From Zasmidium citrigriseum (Eukaryota; Ascomycota; Dothideomycetes; Mycosphaerellales; Mycosphaerellaceae), in the NCBI GenBank assembly GCA_002786025.1, contig NHNW01000020.1:186001-250000 (forward strand): 64,000 nucleotides of DNA. Direction: 5' to 3'. The notes under the pieces were generated by a model. That model made no database searches. It saw only the letters and a list, made by a program, of their open reading frames with translations, and was not told where the DNA came from. Below, in pieces: positions 39,243 through 49,181 of this stretch. The position numbers and the translations under genes were made by a program. The first letter of the stretch is position 1; every line of letters begins with the position of its first letter.

Positions 39243-39880
39243 ATGCGCTCCAGGAACAAGATGTCGCTCGCGGTATGTGAACTCAAATCTCGGTGCGAGG
39301 CAAATCTGCTAACAGTATGTAGGAGTTCCTCTCGGACTCGACCGCCGAGCCAAGCGCGACCTCGAAGGTGCTTGCCATTCCAGAACTCCTCGAGTTGATA
39401 CTACTCAACGTCCCCAAGTTCACTCTACTCCGCTCGCAACGAGTCAGCAAGACCTTCCGCGCCAGCATCAAAGGCTCGAAAAAGCTCCAGCAAGCGCTCT
39501 GGCTCCGCGAAACCTTATGCGAGGAACAGACTGAATCGGTCACCACCAATCCGTTTATCTTCAAACCTCTCGGCACCTCTGGAGCACTGTCATTGCGTTT
39601 CGCACCCGCGAAAGAGCAGTTCTGGGCCCGTCAATTCGCTCCCGCGCCCTGGTCCATCGGCCTGGACAAGGCAGACCTTATAATACGCTGCGACGAAAAA
39701 GTCCTAACAGCGGAGCTGGGTAGCTGGGAGAAGATGATCGTGGCGAAATCGTATCGCCGCAAGGACTTGTCCTGCAGTATTCATATTGAGACGGATGCCG
39801 GGGAGATAGGGATCTACGGATGTTGCGAGGAGGGCCTGACGGTTGGCGAGCTGGTAGCGTGGATTCGAAGGGAGGTCTAA
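39243..39880 (+). CDS. F-box-like family protein, copy 1
   Basis: Predicted 195-aa protein. Exons: 39,243-39,272 and 39,323-39,880; the 50-bp intron is phase 0, and a second in-frame ATG at 39,261 is possible. The N-terminal F-box-like helices read LAIPELLELILLNVPKFTLLRSQRVSKTFRASIKGS. The family's C-terminal half follows: NPFIFKPL, a GSWEKMIVAK block and EEGLTVGELVAWIRREV. F-box proteins usually bring substrates to SCF ubiquitin ligases through Skp1; for this family that role is inferred from the N-terminal match only. The closest paralog in the window is the minus-strand copy at 52,355-53,000 (shared LQQALWLR, FAP..FWA and GSW blocks). It is the first of three tandem plus-strand copies. Confidence 0.75.
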
Positions 39881-39972
39881 GAGAAGAAGAAGTCTTCATG
39901 CAATAGCTACGGGGTCGGCGAAAACTAATGCTGCCTCTGACAAGAGAATGCTGCAGACTTTCTTGCTTACCT

Positions 39973-40015
39973 CTTCCAATCACATGCCTAGTGTAATAAG
40001 CCCAGCGCACGGACC
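39973..40015 (+). promoter_or_regulatory. Shared F-box-family promoter module (gene 2) with CCAAT
   Basis: CTTCCAATCACATGC at 39,973-39,987 includes a CCAAT box and CACATG; CGCACGGACC at 40,006-40,015 is a one-base variant of the second element. The module ends 99 bp before the ATG at 40,114. The 15-base CCAAT/CACATG string is identical upstream of the paralog that starts at 54,441 on the minus strand. Confidence 0.65.
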
Positions 40016-40113
40016 GCGCCCACAATATTTGGGTGACTCTTTTCGAACTCGCGATCTCGGATGTTCCTTCCTCCTCAAACCTCTCTCTACATTTACTCCA
40101 AGCACCGGATACA

Positions 40114-40746
40114 ATGACTTCCGGAGCCGAGGCCTCCATGGCGTTGCAACCCAACATCCTTAACGCATCATCTAGCGCAGAGGTGTTTCAGATCGTCGAA
40201 TTGCTGGAGGCGATTCTCCTAAAGACGGAAGAGCGAACTTTGCTCCTATCGCAACGAGTCAACACAACATTTCGGGATACGATCAAAGGATCAACGGCCT
40301 TACAACAAAGACTCCACTTCCAGAAAACTCCGACAACAGACAACGAGAGCCTGCACGTAAACCCGCTGCTTTTCAAGCCCTTCTCTAGCTTTCCCCACAG
40401 GCCCGAATTCTTCTGCGACTTCCAGTCCATCGCGGAATCTGGAGAATGTCTACCTGGCTTCCGTCTAGGCTTCGTGATCATGAAAAACGACGAAGGACGC
40501 AATGAAGTCACCGCTCCAGAAGGGAGCTGGCGAGACATGCTTGTCGTAGGGAACGGACGCGAGTTCCGCTGCATGCTCTATGCCAAAGTCTTGATCAATG
40601 AGTCGGGCGAGCGGAGGCTTGTGGGTTTGGTTGAATGGTTTGCGGGCGATCTTAAGGTCGGCGAGTTTGTGGACTGGATCTTGGAGGGCGCTGAGCAGGT
40701 GAGGGTTGGGTACCTCGGTAGGAAGCAGGATGAAGAGCGACTGTGA
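40114..40746 (+). CDS. F-box-like family protein, copy 2
   Basis: Single-exon gene for a 210-aa protein. The first ATG in frame is at 40,114 (MTSGAEASMALQ); the frame is open further upstream but has no ATG. It contains the family blocks VFQIVELLEAILL, TLLLSQRVNTTFRDTIKGS, NPLLFKPF, EGSWRDMLVVGNG and KVGEFVDWILEGAEQ, then a short basic tail. It shares intronless structure, a post-domain tail and promoter sequence with the minus-strand copy at 53,620-54,441, its likely closest paralog here. Function unknown; an SCF adaptor role is inference. Confidence 0.75.
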   Translation: MTSGAEASMALQPNILNASSSAEVFQIVELLEAILLKTEERTLLLSQRVNTTFRDTIKGSTALQQRLHFQKTPTTDNESLHVNPLLFKPFSSFPHRPEFFCDFQSIAESGECLPGFRLGFVIMKNDEGRNEVTAPEGSWRDMLVVGNGREFRCMLYAKVLINESGERRLVGLVEWFAGDLKVGEFVDWILEGAEQVRVGYLGRKQDEERL

Positions 40747-41252
40747 CGGTATTTGCGGACACATTGAGTGCGCTTACGCACGGGGACGTCTTTCTGAGGC
40801 TGTGTTCAAAAGCTCTCGCCCTTTTGTGTCAGATGCACATGTAGGATCTACGATGCAGACCCATGGTACTTCAGGGCACCTGAATCTATCAGAAGTGTAG
40901 CATCAAGCTGACGACAATCCGGGAGTATAGTGTCGACCGCATAGCTATTAGTGGAACCGAGAAATCCCGGATGAGGAAACGAGGGTGTCGAGAGGGATTC
41001 GGGGTTGTAACAGAAATAGATCGTCTAGATACCAAAAGCATTAATTGGACGTTGCTTGTGTAAATGGACCTTGTTGTCCAGCTTCCGAGCCCAGTCTGTG
41101 TGAAACGGTGATCAGTACGTGCTTTCACATGTCAAGCCGAAAATCACCCGACGCACAGACCGCAAACCGCACTTGATTTCGCCGCTCTCAACATCCGACT
41201 GCATCACACTTCCGCACCACCCACACACTCCACGTCCAGAGCCGCTATCGAG
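40747..41252. other. Intergenic region between F-box-like copies 2 and 3
   Basis: 506 bp with no gene seen. It contains the copy 3 promoter module near its right end. Confidence 0.5.
41126..41161 (+). promoter_or_regulatory. Shared F-box-family promoter module (gene 3)
   Basis: CACATG at 41,126-41,131 and CGCACAGACC at 41,152-41,161, 26 bp start to start. The module ends about 92 bp before the ATG at 41,253. Confidence 0.6.
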
Positions 41253-41869
41253 ATGAGCGAGAAGGTCGAGAAGGTAAGCCACTGTCCCTAGATTTTGCTC
41301 CGCGAGACAACACTGACATACTGCAGACGGACGCCGAGAAGGCCGCCGCCGCCGCCGCAAAGGCGAAGAAGGTCTTCGAGACGGCCGAGCTCCTCGAGGC
41401 CATTCTCCTTCAAGTCAACGAGAAGACCTTGCTGCTCTCCCAGCGTGTCAACAAGACCTTCCAATCCACTATTAAGGACTCCGTCCACCTCCAGCGCAAG
41501 CTCTACTTCCAAGCCAGCCCACCAAAGCCCGACGCACCACTCGAACTCAACCCATTCCTCTTCACCATCTTTAACGACATGGACTGCTACGGCGTCTGGT
41601 GCAACCTCAGCGCGTTGCCATTTAAAGAGACCGACGAGGAATTGCTCTGCCGTTTCAACATCATGAAAGTCAGCCACACGGCCGCCTCGACACGTGCGGG
41701 CGGCAGCTGGCGCGAGATGCTTGTTGCGAAGGACGGACAGGAATTCTTCTGCGGCATGGACGCCTGGTCTTCTCCACAAATGATGCTGGCCGCGGAGAGT
41801 AAGAGATGCAAGAGGGACACCACGGCTGGACAGTTGGCGGACTGGGTTGTGGAGGAGTGCAGGTCGTGA
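41253..41869 (+). CDS. F-box-like family protein, copy 3
   Basis: Predicted 187-aa protein. Exons: 41,253-41,273 (MSEKVEK) and 41,327-41,869, with a 53-bp phase-0 intron. The intron position, just before an Ala-rich linker, is the same as in the copy at 52,355-53,000. Blocks: KVFETAELLEAILL, TLLLSQRVNKTFQSTIKDS, NPFLFTIF, GGSWREMLVAKDGQEF and a divergent C-terminus TAGQLADWVVEE. Last of the three plus-strand tandem copies. Function unknown; an F-box-like role is inferred. Confidence 0.75.
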
Positions 41870-42645
41870 TGGAAGACCGGCTATCGGAAACAAGGACAAG
41901 GCTTGCGTTTGAAGCAGGACAGATCAGTTCGGTGACCATTGGGCTAGATTGCGTGTGTTGGGTGCGGAGATACCGCGGCGAGATGGAAGGGTCAGTCGTT
42001 GGATCGTCTGTACGTACATCATGAATGCATTCAAGTACACATCACCTGCGCTCATTGTATACCCCGGTGACATATTCCTTTTGAGGGCTGGACCGACAAT
42101 GTCCATGGCACCCAAGGAGTGGTCTTTGAAATTAGAGCACTTCCATTCACAGCTAGTGAAGAGCAGCGAGTTTGCACTCCATTCACTTCCTAAGGCACTT
42201 GTTGAAGGGAAGGTGGGTGGGTGTATCGGCGAAGAGCACGCAGATAGTCCACAAGAATTTGGGCCATTCTTTAAGCAATGGATCGCAACACTTCCACGGC
42301 CTGAACGTTAGTCAAGCATCGAATCTTCAAGCACTCACTGGGATTCTGGGAACAATCTTTGTGGAAGCATGTCTTATCAGCAACTCGATTCATAATGTAA
42401 AGTGCAATCTGGGAGACCAACCAATGCATAATCAATTTCCTCCAAACTCCATCGTGGGAAGCTAAAAAAATCTTCCGTCTCTCGTAGTAAATCGTCCGTC
42501 TGGGCGGCTCCCGGAGTCTCGTCGATCTTCGCCCGTCAGCCTTCGCACCGATGTCATCCGCTGCGTCGCTCGGCAGCGATTTCGCTTTTGCCTCATCTCA
42601 TTCTTGAGTATCCCATGTCCTTCATCTCAGTCACTCCTCCTTCCC
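41870..42645. other. Intergenic region, no gene seen
   Basis: 776 bp between convergent F-box-like copy 3 and DIM1. Short frames exist but none starts with ATG and shows recognisable protein features. It presumably holds two 3' untranslated regions. Confidence 0.5.
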
Positions 42646-43077
42646 TTAGTACCGGTATCTGGTGGAGTAGTCCTTGGGGCTGACCACCAAACCACGACCC
42701 TTTTTCGCACCCTTATAGATCGTCTCAATAATGTCGATCAGCTCCTGCTTATCCTCCAGCACCCAGTTCAGCTTGTTGTTGTTGCCGGTGCCGAAATCGC
42801 ACATCATGTGCTTGTTGCGGAAGAAGAACATGAGGGTGACGGTGTCGTAGAGCTCGTACATCTGCTTGAAGTCGGGGACTTGGTCGAGGTCGCACACGTA
42901 GATGACGGCGAAGTTCTTGACGCGGTCGGCGATCTTGTAGAGGACTTCGTCTTGGCGCATGCAGTCGGGGTCCCAGTCGCGGCCGAAGCGGATGACGACC
43001 AGGCGGTCTTCTTCCGACATGATTGCCTGGTCGACGTGCCAGCCGGTGACGAGATGCGGGATGACGACGGAACCCAT
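42646..43077 (-). CDS. DIM1: U5 snRNP protein DIM1 (thioredoxin-like, TXNL4A/Dib1 family)
   Basis: Predicted 143-aa thioredoxin-fold protein of the U4/U6.U5 tri-snRNP, needed for pre-mRNA splicing in the nucleus. The sequence is near the family consensus throughout: MGSVVIPHLVTGWHVDQAI at the start, VVIRFGRDWDPDCMRQDE, VIYVCDLDQVPDFKQMYELY, VTLMFFFRNKHMMCDFGTG and the C-terminal YKGAKKGRGLVVSPKDYS. The length equals the family norm of 142-143 aa. The frame is open 43 codons upstream, but the conserved protein starts at the ATG at 43,077. No intron. It is divergent from LEA1, with 313 bp between start codons. Confidence 0.95.
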   Translation of the reverse strand: MGSVVIPHLVTGWHVDQAIMSEEDRLVVIRFGRDWDPDCMRQDEVLYKIADRVKNFAVIYVCDLDQVPDFKQMYELYDTVTLMFFFRNKHMMCDFGTGNNNKLNWVLEDKQELIDIIETIYKGAKKGRGLVVSPKDYSTRYRY

Positions 43078-43390
43078 GTTTGCAGTATTTGTGGTATGAT
43101 TTGTTTTGGTTTGTTTCTGATGAGTGTTCGTGTGGTCGTTGGAGGTTGTTGTGCGGTGTTGAAAGAGAAGTGAGGGCGGAAAGAAGTGGAAGATGGATGG
43201 AAGCATGTGAAGGATGCATGACTCGCATGTCTCTTGGCACCAATTATGTAAGCCGAGCTAGCGAAGATTCATTCGGGATTCTCACGTGCTGCACATTACT
43301 TCAACACCTCGACTGCATTTGACCTCACGCGACTGTTCAACGAGACCACCAAATTCGAGAAAGCGAGAACATCAAGCAACAGTCAAGAAG
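43078..43390. promoter_or_regulatory. Shared bidirectional promoter region, DIM1 and LEA1
   Basis: 313 bp separate the ATGs of the divergent spliceosome genes DIM1 (minus) and LEA1 (plus). Both promoters must lie here or overlap the coding ends. No TATA box was picked out. Contains CTCACGTGC near 43,285, an E-box-like CACGTG. Confidence 0.6.
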
Positions 43391-44267
43391 ATGCGGCTTA
43401 CGGCGGAGCTGATCAACAACTCGCTCTCGTACAACAACCCACTCAACGAGCGCGAACTCGATCTACGAGGTACGGAATCCCCAGAAGATGCCCTGAAAAG
43501 GACAGATACTACATGCGATATAAGAGCTAGTTGATTCAAAGGTGCTTCAAAGGCCACAAGATCCCCACCATCGAGAACCTCGGTGTCGCCAAAGACCAGG
43601 AATGCATCGACTTCACCGATAATGCCATCACCACACTCGGCAACTTCCCTCTCTCACCACGACTGCACTCCCTCATGTGCGCGCAAAACCGGATATCGAG
43701 TATCAATGGCTCCATGTCCCAATTCGTCCCGAATCTCCACACGCTCGTCCTCAGCCAGAACAATCTGAGCGAGCTCTCCGACCTCGACACGCTTCAGGGC
43801 TTCTCCAAGTTGACCTATCTCAGCTTGATCGGCAACCCAGTGACGAGTAAAGAGGTGAGAAATACAGTGGATGCTTGAGGATATTCGCAGGCTGATATGG
43901 TGTACAGAACTACAGATACTGGGTCGTGTGGCGGTGTCCGCAGGTCAGATTTCTTGACTTCCAGAAGGTCAAGGACGCGGAGCGGATCAAGGGCAAGGAG
44001 CTATTCGGCACGAAAGAGCAACCGACCGAGCTGGCGCAGAGCATCATGAAGACGCAATCGAACAGGGGCTTCGCCCCAGGTATGCTGGGCATCAATGGCG
44101 CGAGCAAGAGCAGCGGCTTCAAGACGACTGAGTCGGAGAAGAAGAGATTCCAGATGTTGGTGCAGAATGCAAAGACGCTGGCCGAGGTACAGAAGTTGGA
44201 GAAGATGTTCAACGAGGGTAGACTCCCAGCTGGTGTGATGGATGGCGATGCCATGGACGAGACTTGA
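43391..44267 (+). CDS. LEA1: U2 snRNP protein A' (LEA1)
   Basis: Predicted 246-aa leucine-rich repeat protein of the U2 snRNP, which with the U2 B'' protein binds U2 snRNA stem-loop IV. Exons: 43,391-43,469, 43,553-43,854 and 43,908-44,267; introns of 83 and 53 bp; in frame (741 nt). It starts MRLTAELINNSLSYNNPLNERELDLRG, the family start. LRRs occupy about residues 27-125 (IPTIENLGVAKDQ, IDFTDNAITTLGNFP, LVLSQNNLSELSDLD, LSLIGNPVT). The LRR cap NYRYWVVWRCPQVRFLDFQKV is created by joining exons 2 and 3. The charged C-terminal tail includes GKELFG. Confidence 0.92.
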
Positions 44268-44688
44268 AGTGGTCGAGGAACGACTACATCCTCACTACAA
44301 AGTCGAGTCATGTCTCGACAGAAAGCCCGAAGGCATTGAGCGCATGAAAGACCTGCTCGAAACAAGTGCCGATTCGAGAGCATTACGAGTTGGAAAGCGG
44401 GCAAAGGTAGTCGGCTACGCCGCATAGCAATACCTAATGCAAAGACTGATGACATCTGCAGATTACCGAAGACGTTTCCATTCGCGCCGCGAGCGCTCTA
44501 TTTGATGATACCCAACCACGCGTCCGCAAAATGCATGCTTGTTTTACAAAGTGTAAAGTCTCTCCAATGCACAAAGGAGACTCAAACCTTCGTACCGTAC
44601 ACCCAACCCTGCTCCCCTCCTATCCTATCCCTACAACCCCGACTCAGAACGCCCGCTTAAGGAACAACACAAAAGCAAATTTCTAATC
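44268..44688. other. Intergenic region between convergent genes
   Basis: 421 bp between the 3' ends of LEA1 and the minus-strand hypothetical gene. No gene or strong repeat seen. Confidence 0.5.
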
Positions 44689-45522
44689 TCACAGCTTCGC
44701 CTCAATTCCCTTCTTCCCATCCAGGTCCCGGTCACGATCGGCGCTGCTCTCCTCCGTCGTCGTCGTCCGCGAAAAGCTATCCTCGCTCATCTTCCCTGTC
44801 TCACCAGCCCCTGGCTTCGGACTATCCTCACCCCCAACCAGCGCCCTCATCTCCACACTCTCACTCCCCTCTCGACTCCCAACAGCATGGTAACCACCGC
44901 CACCACTCCCGGGACTTCCCAAAGAATGCTTAAACGTATCGCTAAGTTTCCGTCCATGTGCCACCACTCGATCCATCCTCGACGAATGCGGCGAAGGCGC
45001 ACTCCGCGGTTTCGTGAACTGCTCGAAAGTGGGAAAGTTGGGCTGGTTGTTGTACGTCGAAGGCGGTCGCTCGGCGAAGGTGCCGCTGGGGGAGGAGGCG
45101 AGGGGTTGTAAGTGTGCGTAGAGTTTCTCGGCGTCGCGGGCTTGTTTTTCGCGGATGAAGCGTTCTCTGTTCAAAAACATCAGTTGTCGGTTTGTGGCAG
45201 GGTGACTCTGAAGGGGAGGGACTTACTGCTCAGGCGTCAAACCTGCGATGTTGAGTTCTTCGCGGCGGAAGTTTGTTGGGCCGCTCTACAGTCACACATC
45301 CACGATCAGTATCGGTATGTTGAAGAGTTGGGGATAATGGGAGCGTACAATCACCAACGCCTTCCGCGGCCTCACCTCCTCCACCTCTTCCTCATCCCGA
45401 CTGCCGAAACACGAACACATACTCCTCCAGCACCCGCCGATTTTGGCTCCAAAACTCTTTTCTTGTCCTTGGTGCGGTGATGATGATGAATTGGAATCTT
45501 GAGTCTGCGGTTGTATGGACAT
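44689..45522 (-). CDS. Conserved-looking hypothetical protein
   Basis: Predicted 236-aa protein with no recognised domain. Minus-strand exons: 45,349-45,522, 45,227-45,285 and 44,689-45,166; introns of 63 and 60 bp; total 711 nt in frame. The start ATG at 45,522 gives MSIQPQTQDSNSSSS. The frame stays open upstream to a possible acceptor near 45,612, so a further 5' exon is possible. The core created by splicing, EEVRPRKALVISGPTNFRRE followed by ELNIAGLTPEQERFIREKQ, looks like a conserved motif, with a small Cys-rich patch (GGCWRSMCSCFGS) before it. The C-terminal half is Ser/Thr/Gly-rich and likely disordered. The Cys patch could be lipid-modified; that is speculation. Confidence 0.65.
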
Positions 45523-46835
45523 CCTGGGCGGGAAGCGAAAAGAGCCTTCTTTTTCTTCTTTGGAGTCGTGGGATTTGGTGGCTGCCACTGACTCGGATTG
45601 GCGGGCCTGCAGGAGAGACAGGTTATAAGACAGTCAGTCAGTCTTTATGACGCCCGGCGGCTTGGTAGCGATGGCTTGTGGTTCTTCAAGGAGGGACCAT
45701 GTCCGTGAGAGAGAGCGTGGGCTCTAATTCGAGGTGTGTCGTGGTGTAGTGAGATTGCCTTTTGGGCTTGACAGTCTGGATGCTCGATTCGGCCGTGAAG
45801 GAGTGGTGGACGACAAAGGGAATGCAGCTCGGCTTCGGCGAGGGAAGGTGCGTCGTGAGTGAATGTGCAAAGGATAGGTACAATAGCGTGTACAATAGCG
45901 TGCCAAAAATTGGATGCTGGCGGCCGTTCGTCAATACTGCAGGAACAATAGCAGCAGCAGCTGTCGAGTAGTAGTGAAGTCGAAGTATATCTCAACTCTT
46001 CACGCCAAAGTGTTGAAGTTGAAATTACACCTGTACAGAGCTCGGTGCCACGCGATCGCAGCCTTTGTCCTTGCGTGGGAGCGGTCGCTCGTTGCGATCA
46101 GTTGCACATTCTTTTGTCTGTACAAGACGAGTTGCTCCACCACCGGAATGTGAGATGTCGCCCACGACTCATGCATACGCATAATAAGCCACTTTTCGCT
46201 GACGGGCCTATATGACGATGAAACGAAGCAGTCGATCTGGAGATTAACGAAAGATCTGTTCTAGAAGCGAGGGAGTTCGGGGATCTGCTCCTGAGACGTG
46301 AGGTCATTCATCTAATCGGCGAAGTTTCAGAGCTACCATAGGTTGGTGGATACACAATATTACGCCTGCGACGACATCGATAAGCTTGGCCATGCGCCAC
46401 AAGGAGAAAAAGAAAATGCGGGTTGCCCATATACGCAGGTGGAGAGATTCGTTAGGTCTCAATCAATCTCCTGCCGGCACTTTAACGAGCGCCGTGTCAC
46501 ATGCCTTGCATGCATCCGCACGAACGCGTCGCGCGTTCTCTCCGTTTCACAGTGCCACCCTGAAACCCGCAGCAGGCACGAGTCCCGACGCAATGGATGA
46601 GAGCCCAAGCATATAAGGATGCACCCGTTCCTGCAGCAACACGCAAGGCACTCCCAACATGTCAAGAGGCTTTATTGCATATATGGGCTCCTGCGTTGGC
46701 CGCCAGATTCCTTCTACCCTCGGTGCTCCGGCCAAAGTGGAAGACGCCTCCAGCAGTCCCCAGCTTGCTCTAGAAGTGCTGAGAGTGTAACAAGCCCTCT
46801 GATGCCTTCGGGTCGCGTGCTCTCGTCGAGAGAGC
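45523..46835. other. Intergenic region, no supported gene
   Basis: 1.3 kb with only short overlapping frames on both strands and no recognisable protein. A 12-bp unit (tacaatagcgtg) is tandemly repeated twice at about 45,878-45,901. It may hold an untranslated exon of the gene to its left. Confidence 0.45.
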
Positions 46836-48352
46836 TTATTTTGGGTAGTCCTTCAGGTGGTAGCTCTTGAGCTTCACGAACTGATCGAAGCCGAATCGAG
46901 AAAGAGTCTGGCCCTTCCTAGAAGCAAAGAGTAGAATGTCAGCATATGTCTCAGACATGCAATGGGAGTTCACGTACCCGCTGTCCTTCCATCCGACCCA
47001 TGCGAGATCCGGAGCTGGAAAATCGGCGCGATTGACGAATACAGTTCCGGCCTCCACGTCGTCGGCTAGCTCATGGCCTTTGGCCACATCCTTCGTCCAG
47101 ATGGACGCCGTCAGGCCAAACTGGTTGTCGTTCATGTACTGGATGGCCTGTTCGTCGGACTTGACGCTAATCACGGGAATGATCGGACCAAAAGTCTCGT
47201 CTTGGATCACCTGCATGTCTTGCTTGACGTTGACTAGGAGCTTGGGAGCGACGAAATTGCCGCCCGCTGGTGGGTTCTTGAACGATGCGTTCTCTGGCGT
47301 GGCGTCTTTGGCACCCTGCTTAAGAGCTGCGTCAACGTGCTCCTGGATTCGTTTCTCCGCTGCTTTACTGATGACTGGGCCAACGTGGGTGCTCTTGTCG
47401 GACGGATCACCGAGCTTATAGTTGGAGAGCACCTTCTGAACGGCCTTGACGAAGTCATCATGGACCTTTTCATGGACGTAGATCCGTTCCAGGCTGCAAC
47501 ACGACTGACCAGAGTTGAAGACGGCACCATCCACAATCTCGTCAGCAGCCCAGTCTAGGTCGACATCCGGACGGACATATGCTGGATCCTTGCCACCCAG
47601 CTCGAGCCCAACTCGGCAGTCGACTCTGCCAGCTGCTGCCTTTTGAACAGCGAGACCTCCAGGCACAGATCCAGTGAAGCAGACGAGTTGGATCTCGGGA
47701 GCCTGGACCATTTTCTCAATCTTGCCAAAGTCGCCACAGTGGAAGTATTGGATGACGTCCTTGTCAAGCCCGGCTTCGATGAACGCCTTCTGCACCTGCT
47801 CGGCGATGGTAGGCGTCTGTGGCGATGGCTTGAGAATGACACTGTTACCAGCAAGCAGTGCAGGTACCAGCGAGTTGACCAGAGTCAAATAGGGGTACTA
47901 CAGAAGATTAGCAACTGACTACACAGAGACAGGTCATTCAAGAGACGTACATTCCATGGGAACAAGATGAGAACAGGACCGAGAGGACACTTCCTGATAT
48001 ATCGCTTGAAGCCATCTTGAGGCTCACCAGGCGTATCTGCCAGAGTCTCGTTGCTGATCTTCAAGAGATACTCGCCTCTCGCCACCGCAGTCGTGACTTC
48101 CTTGGCCGTGAAAGCAATCGGTCGTCCCATCTGCTCAGTGATCTCCTTCGCCAACTCATCTTGTCGGTCGGTGATAATTTGGAGAGCCTTCTTGACAATC
48201 TTTTGACGCTCCTCCAGTGACGTCTTGCTGTACTTCAAGAAAGCCTTCTTGGCCGTCTTTGGAATCTCAGCGAATTCGGCGTCGGTCGGGCCATTGCGTT
48301 CGACGACGGGCTTATTGGTGGTGGGTGAGATGGTCGTTATCTTCTCTGCCAT
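46836..48352 (-). CDS. NAD(P)-dependent aldehyde dehydrogenase
   Basis: Predicted 467-aa aldehyde dehydrogenase oxidising an aldehyde to the acid. The substrate is not identifiable; succinate-semialdehyde type is one option. Minus-strand exons: 47,951-48,352, 46,978-47,897 and 46,836-46,917; introns of 53 and 60 bp. Motifs: LGPVLILFPWNYPY made by splicing; LKPSPQTP (cofactor binding); FTGSVPGG; catalytic Glu about 233 in GLELGGKDP; catalytic Cys about 267 in NSGQSC; ETFGPIIPV; and DSGKGQTLSRFGFD across the last junction. There is no targeting signal at either end, so it is probably cytosolic. The last intron is a multiple of three and stop-free. It is divergent from nitronate monooxygenase. 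Confidence 0.88.
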
Positions 48353-49181
48353 GGTGTCTTCTGGGTTGTCAAGGTTTGGGAGTCGTTTCTAGTGTTGGCA
48401 TGTGATGGCGGGCAAGTGAAGTGTTTTCGCCGGCTTCGGATTGACGTCACCGTGCCACGAGACGAGCTCAAGGGCAAGGGCAAGGGGGTGAAGATTTGGT
48501 GATAGGGGCGGGCAGGAACAACAACACCTTCTTACTTTTTCGCAACTTTCATCTATACCGATTGTACACCTCGCTCGCCATCAGGTCACCCTTCAAAGGA
48601 CTCTACGTGTTGGATTGGCATCCGCTTCTCATGCCCAACTTCTGATGCCGAAGAACGCTGGCTGGAAGATTCTGGGCTCCCAAGATAACGGTACCCCGAA
48701 GTACATCCACTCGTCTCATCAGTGGCTGTGTTTGCGATATGGGCTGGAGCTGGGACCTCAGATCCCGTCGCTCTGGAGTGGTATCCGACTCTGAAGAGCA
48801 TGTGACGATTCGGGAGGACTACGATGAGCGGTTCGACCACGCCATGAGACTGTGGCGGACAGCCCGGAGTGCGTACCGGCGATTCATGAAGAGTCCTGGA
48901 TGCCAGAACTGAATGGAGTGGTCCTGCTATGATGTTGTTGTTTGAACATCCGAGAAATGTCCTGTCTCCAACAACATCTCTCGGCTCACTCGGTTCTCAC
49001 GAAACCTTAACCTCGCCTCACATGCATCCAGCGAACGGGAATTGCTCAATTCGGTAAGGATCATTAATCGGATATCCGAACGTCATCTTGCTGGATTGTT
49101 TAACAATAATGTCCTCGTCCTTAATCTCACGCTCTATTTCTCCATCAGTCTTTCTGTTTCAATCTACTAGATCACAGCAAC
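48353..49181. promoter_or_regulatory. Divergent upstream region, ALDH and nitronate monooxygenase
   Basis: 829 bp between the start codons of the two divergent oxidoreductase genes. It holds both promoters and also a plus-strand frame of 57 codons (listed separately). No well-defined operator was recognised. Confidence 0.45.
48739..48912 (+). CDS. Possible small protein (57 aa), unrecognised
   Basis: Open frame beginning MGWSWDLRSRRSGVVSD and continuing EEHVTIREDYDERFDHAMRL then WRTARSAYRRFMKSP. The second half is rich in charged and aromatic residues with an amphipathic, protein-like pattern. It may be the last exon of a small gene whose first exon lies just upstream, or a decayed gene. No family recognised. 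It sits in the ALDH-nitronate monooxygenase spacer, so it could equally be chance. Confidence 0.25.
   Translation: MGWSWDLRSRRSGVVSDSEEHVTIREDYDERFDHAMRLWRTARSAYRRFMKSPGCQN

Noticed and set aside
41949..42311. 120-codon plus-strand frame downstream of F-box-like copy 3
   Set aside because: No ATG at the start, no domain, and it lies in a plausible 3' region between convergent genes.
42604..43173. 189-codon plus-strand frame over DIM1
   Set aside because: Antisense shadow of the strongly conserved DIM1 coding sequence.
48586..48840. 84-codon minus-strand frame upstream of nitronate monooxygenase
   Set aside because: Opens with GTG and shows no protein-family features.
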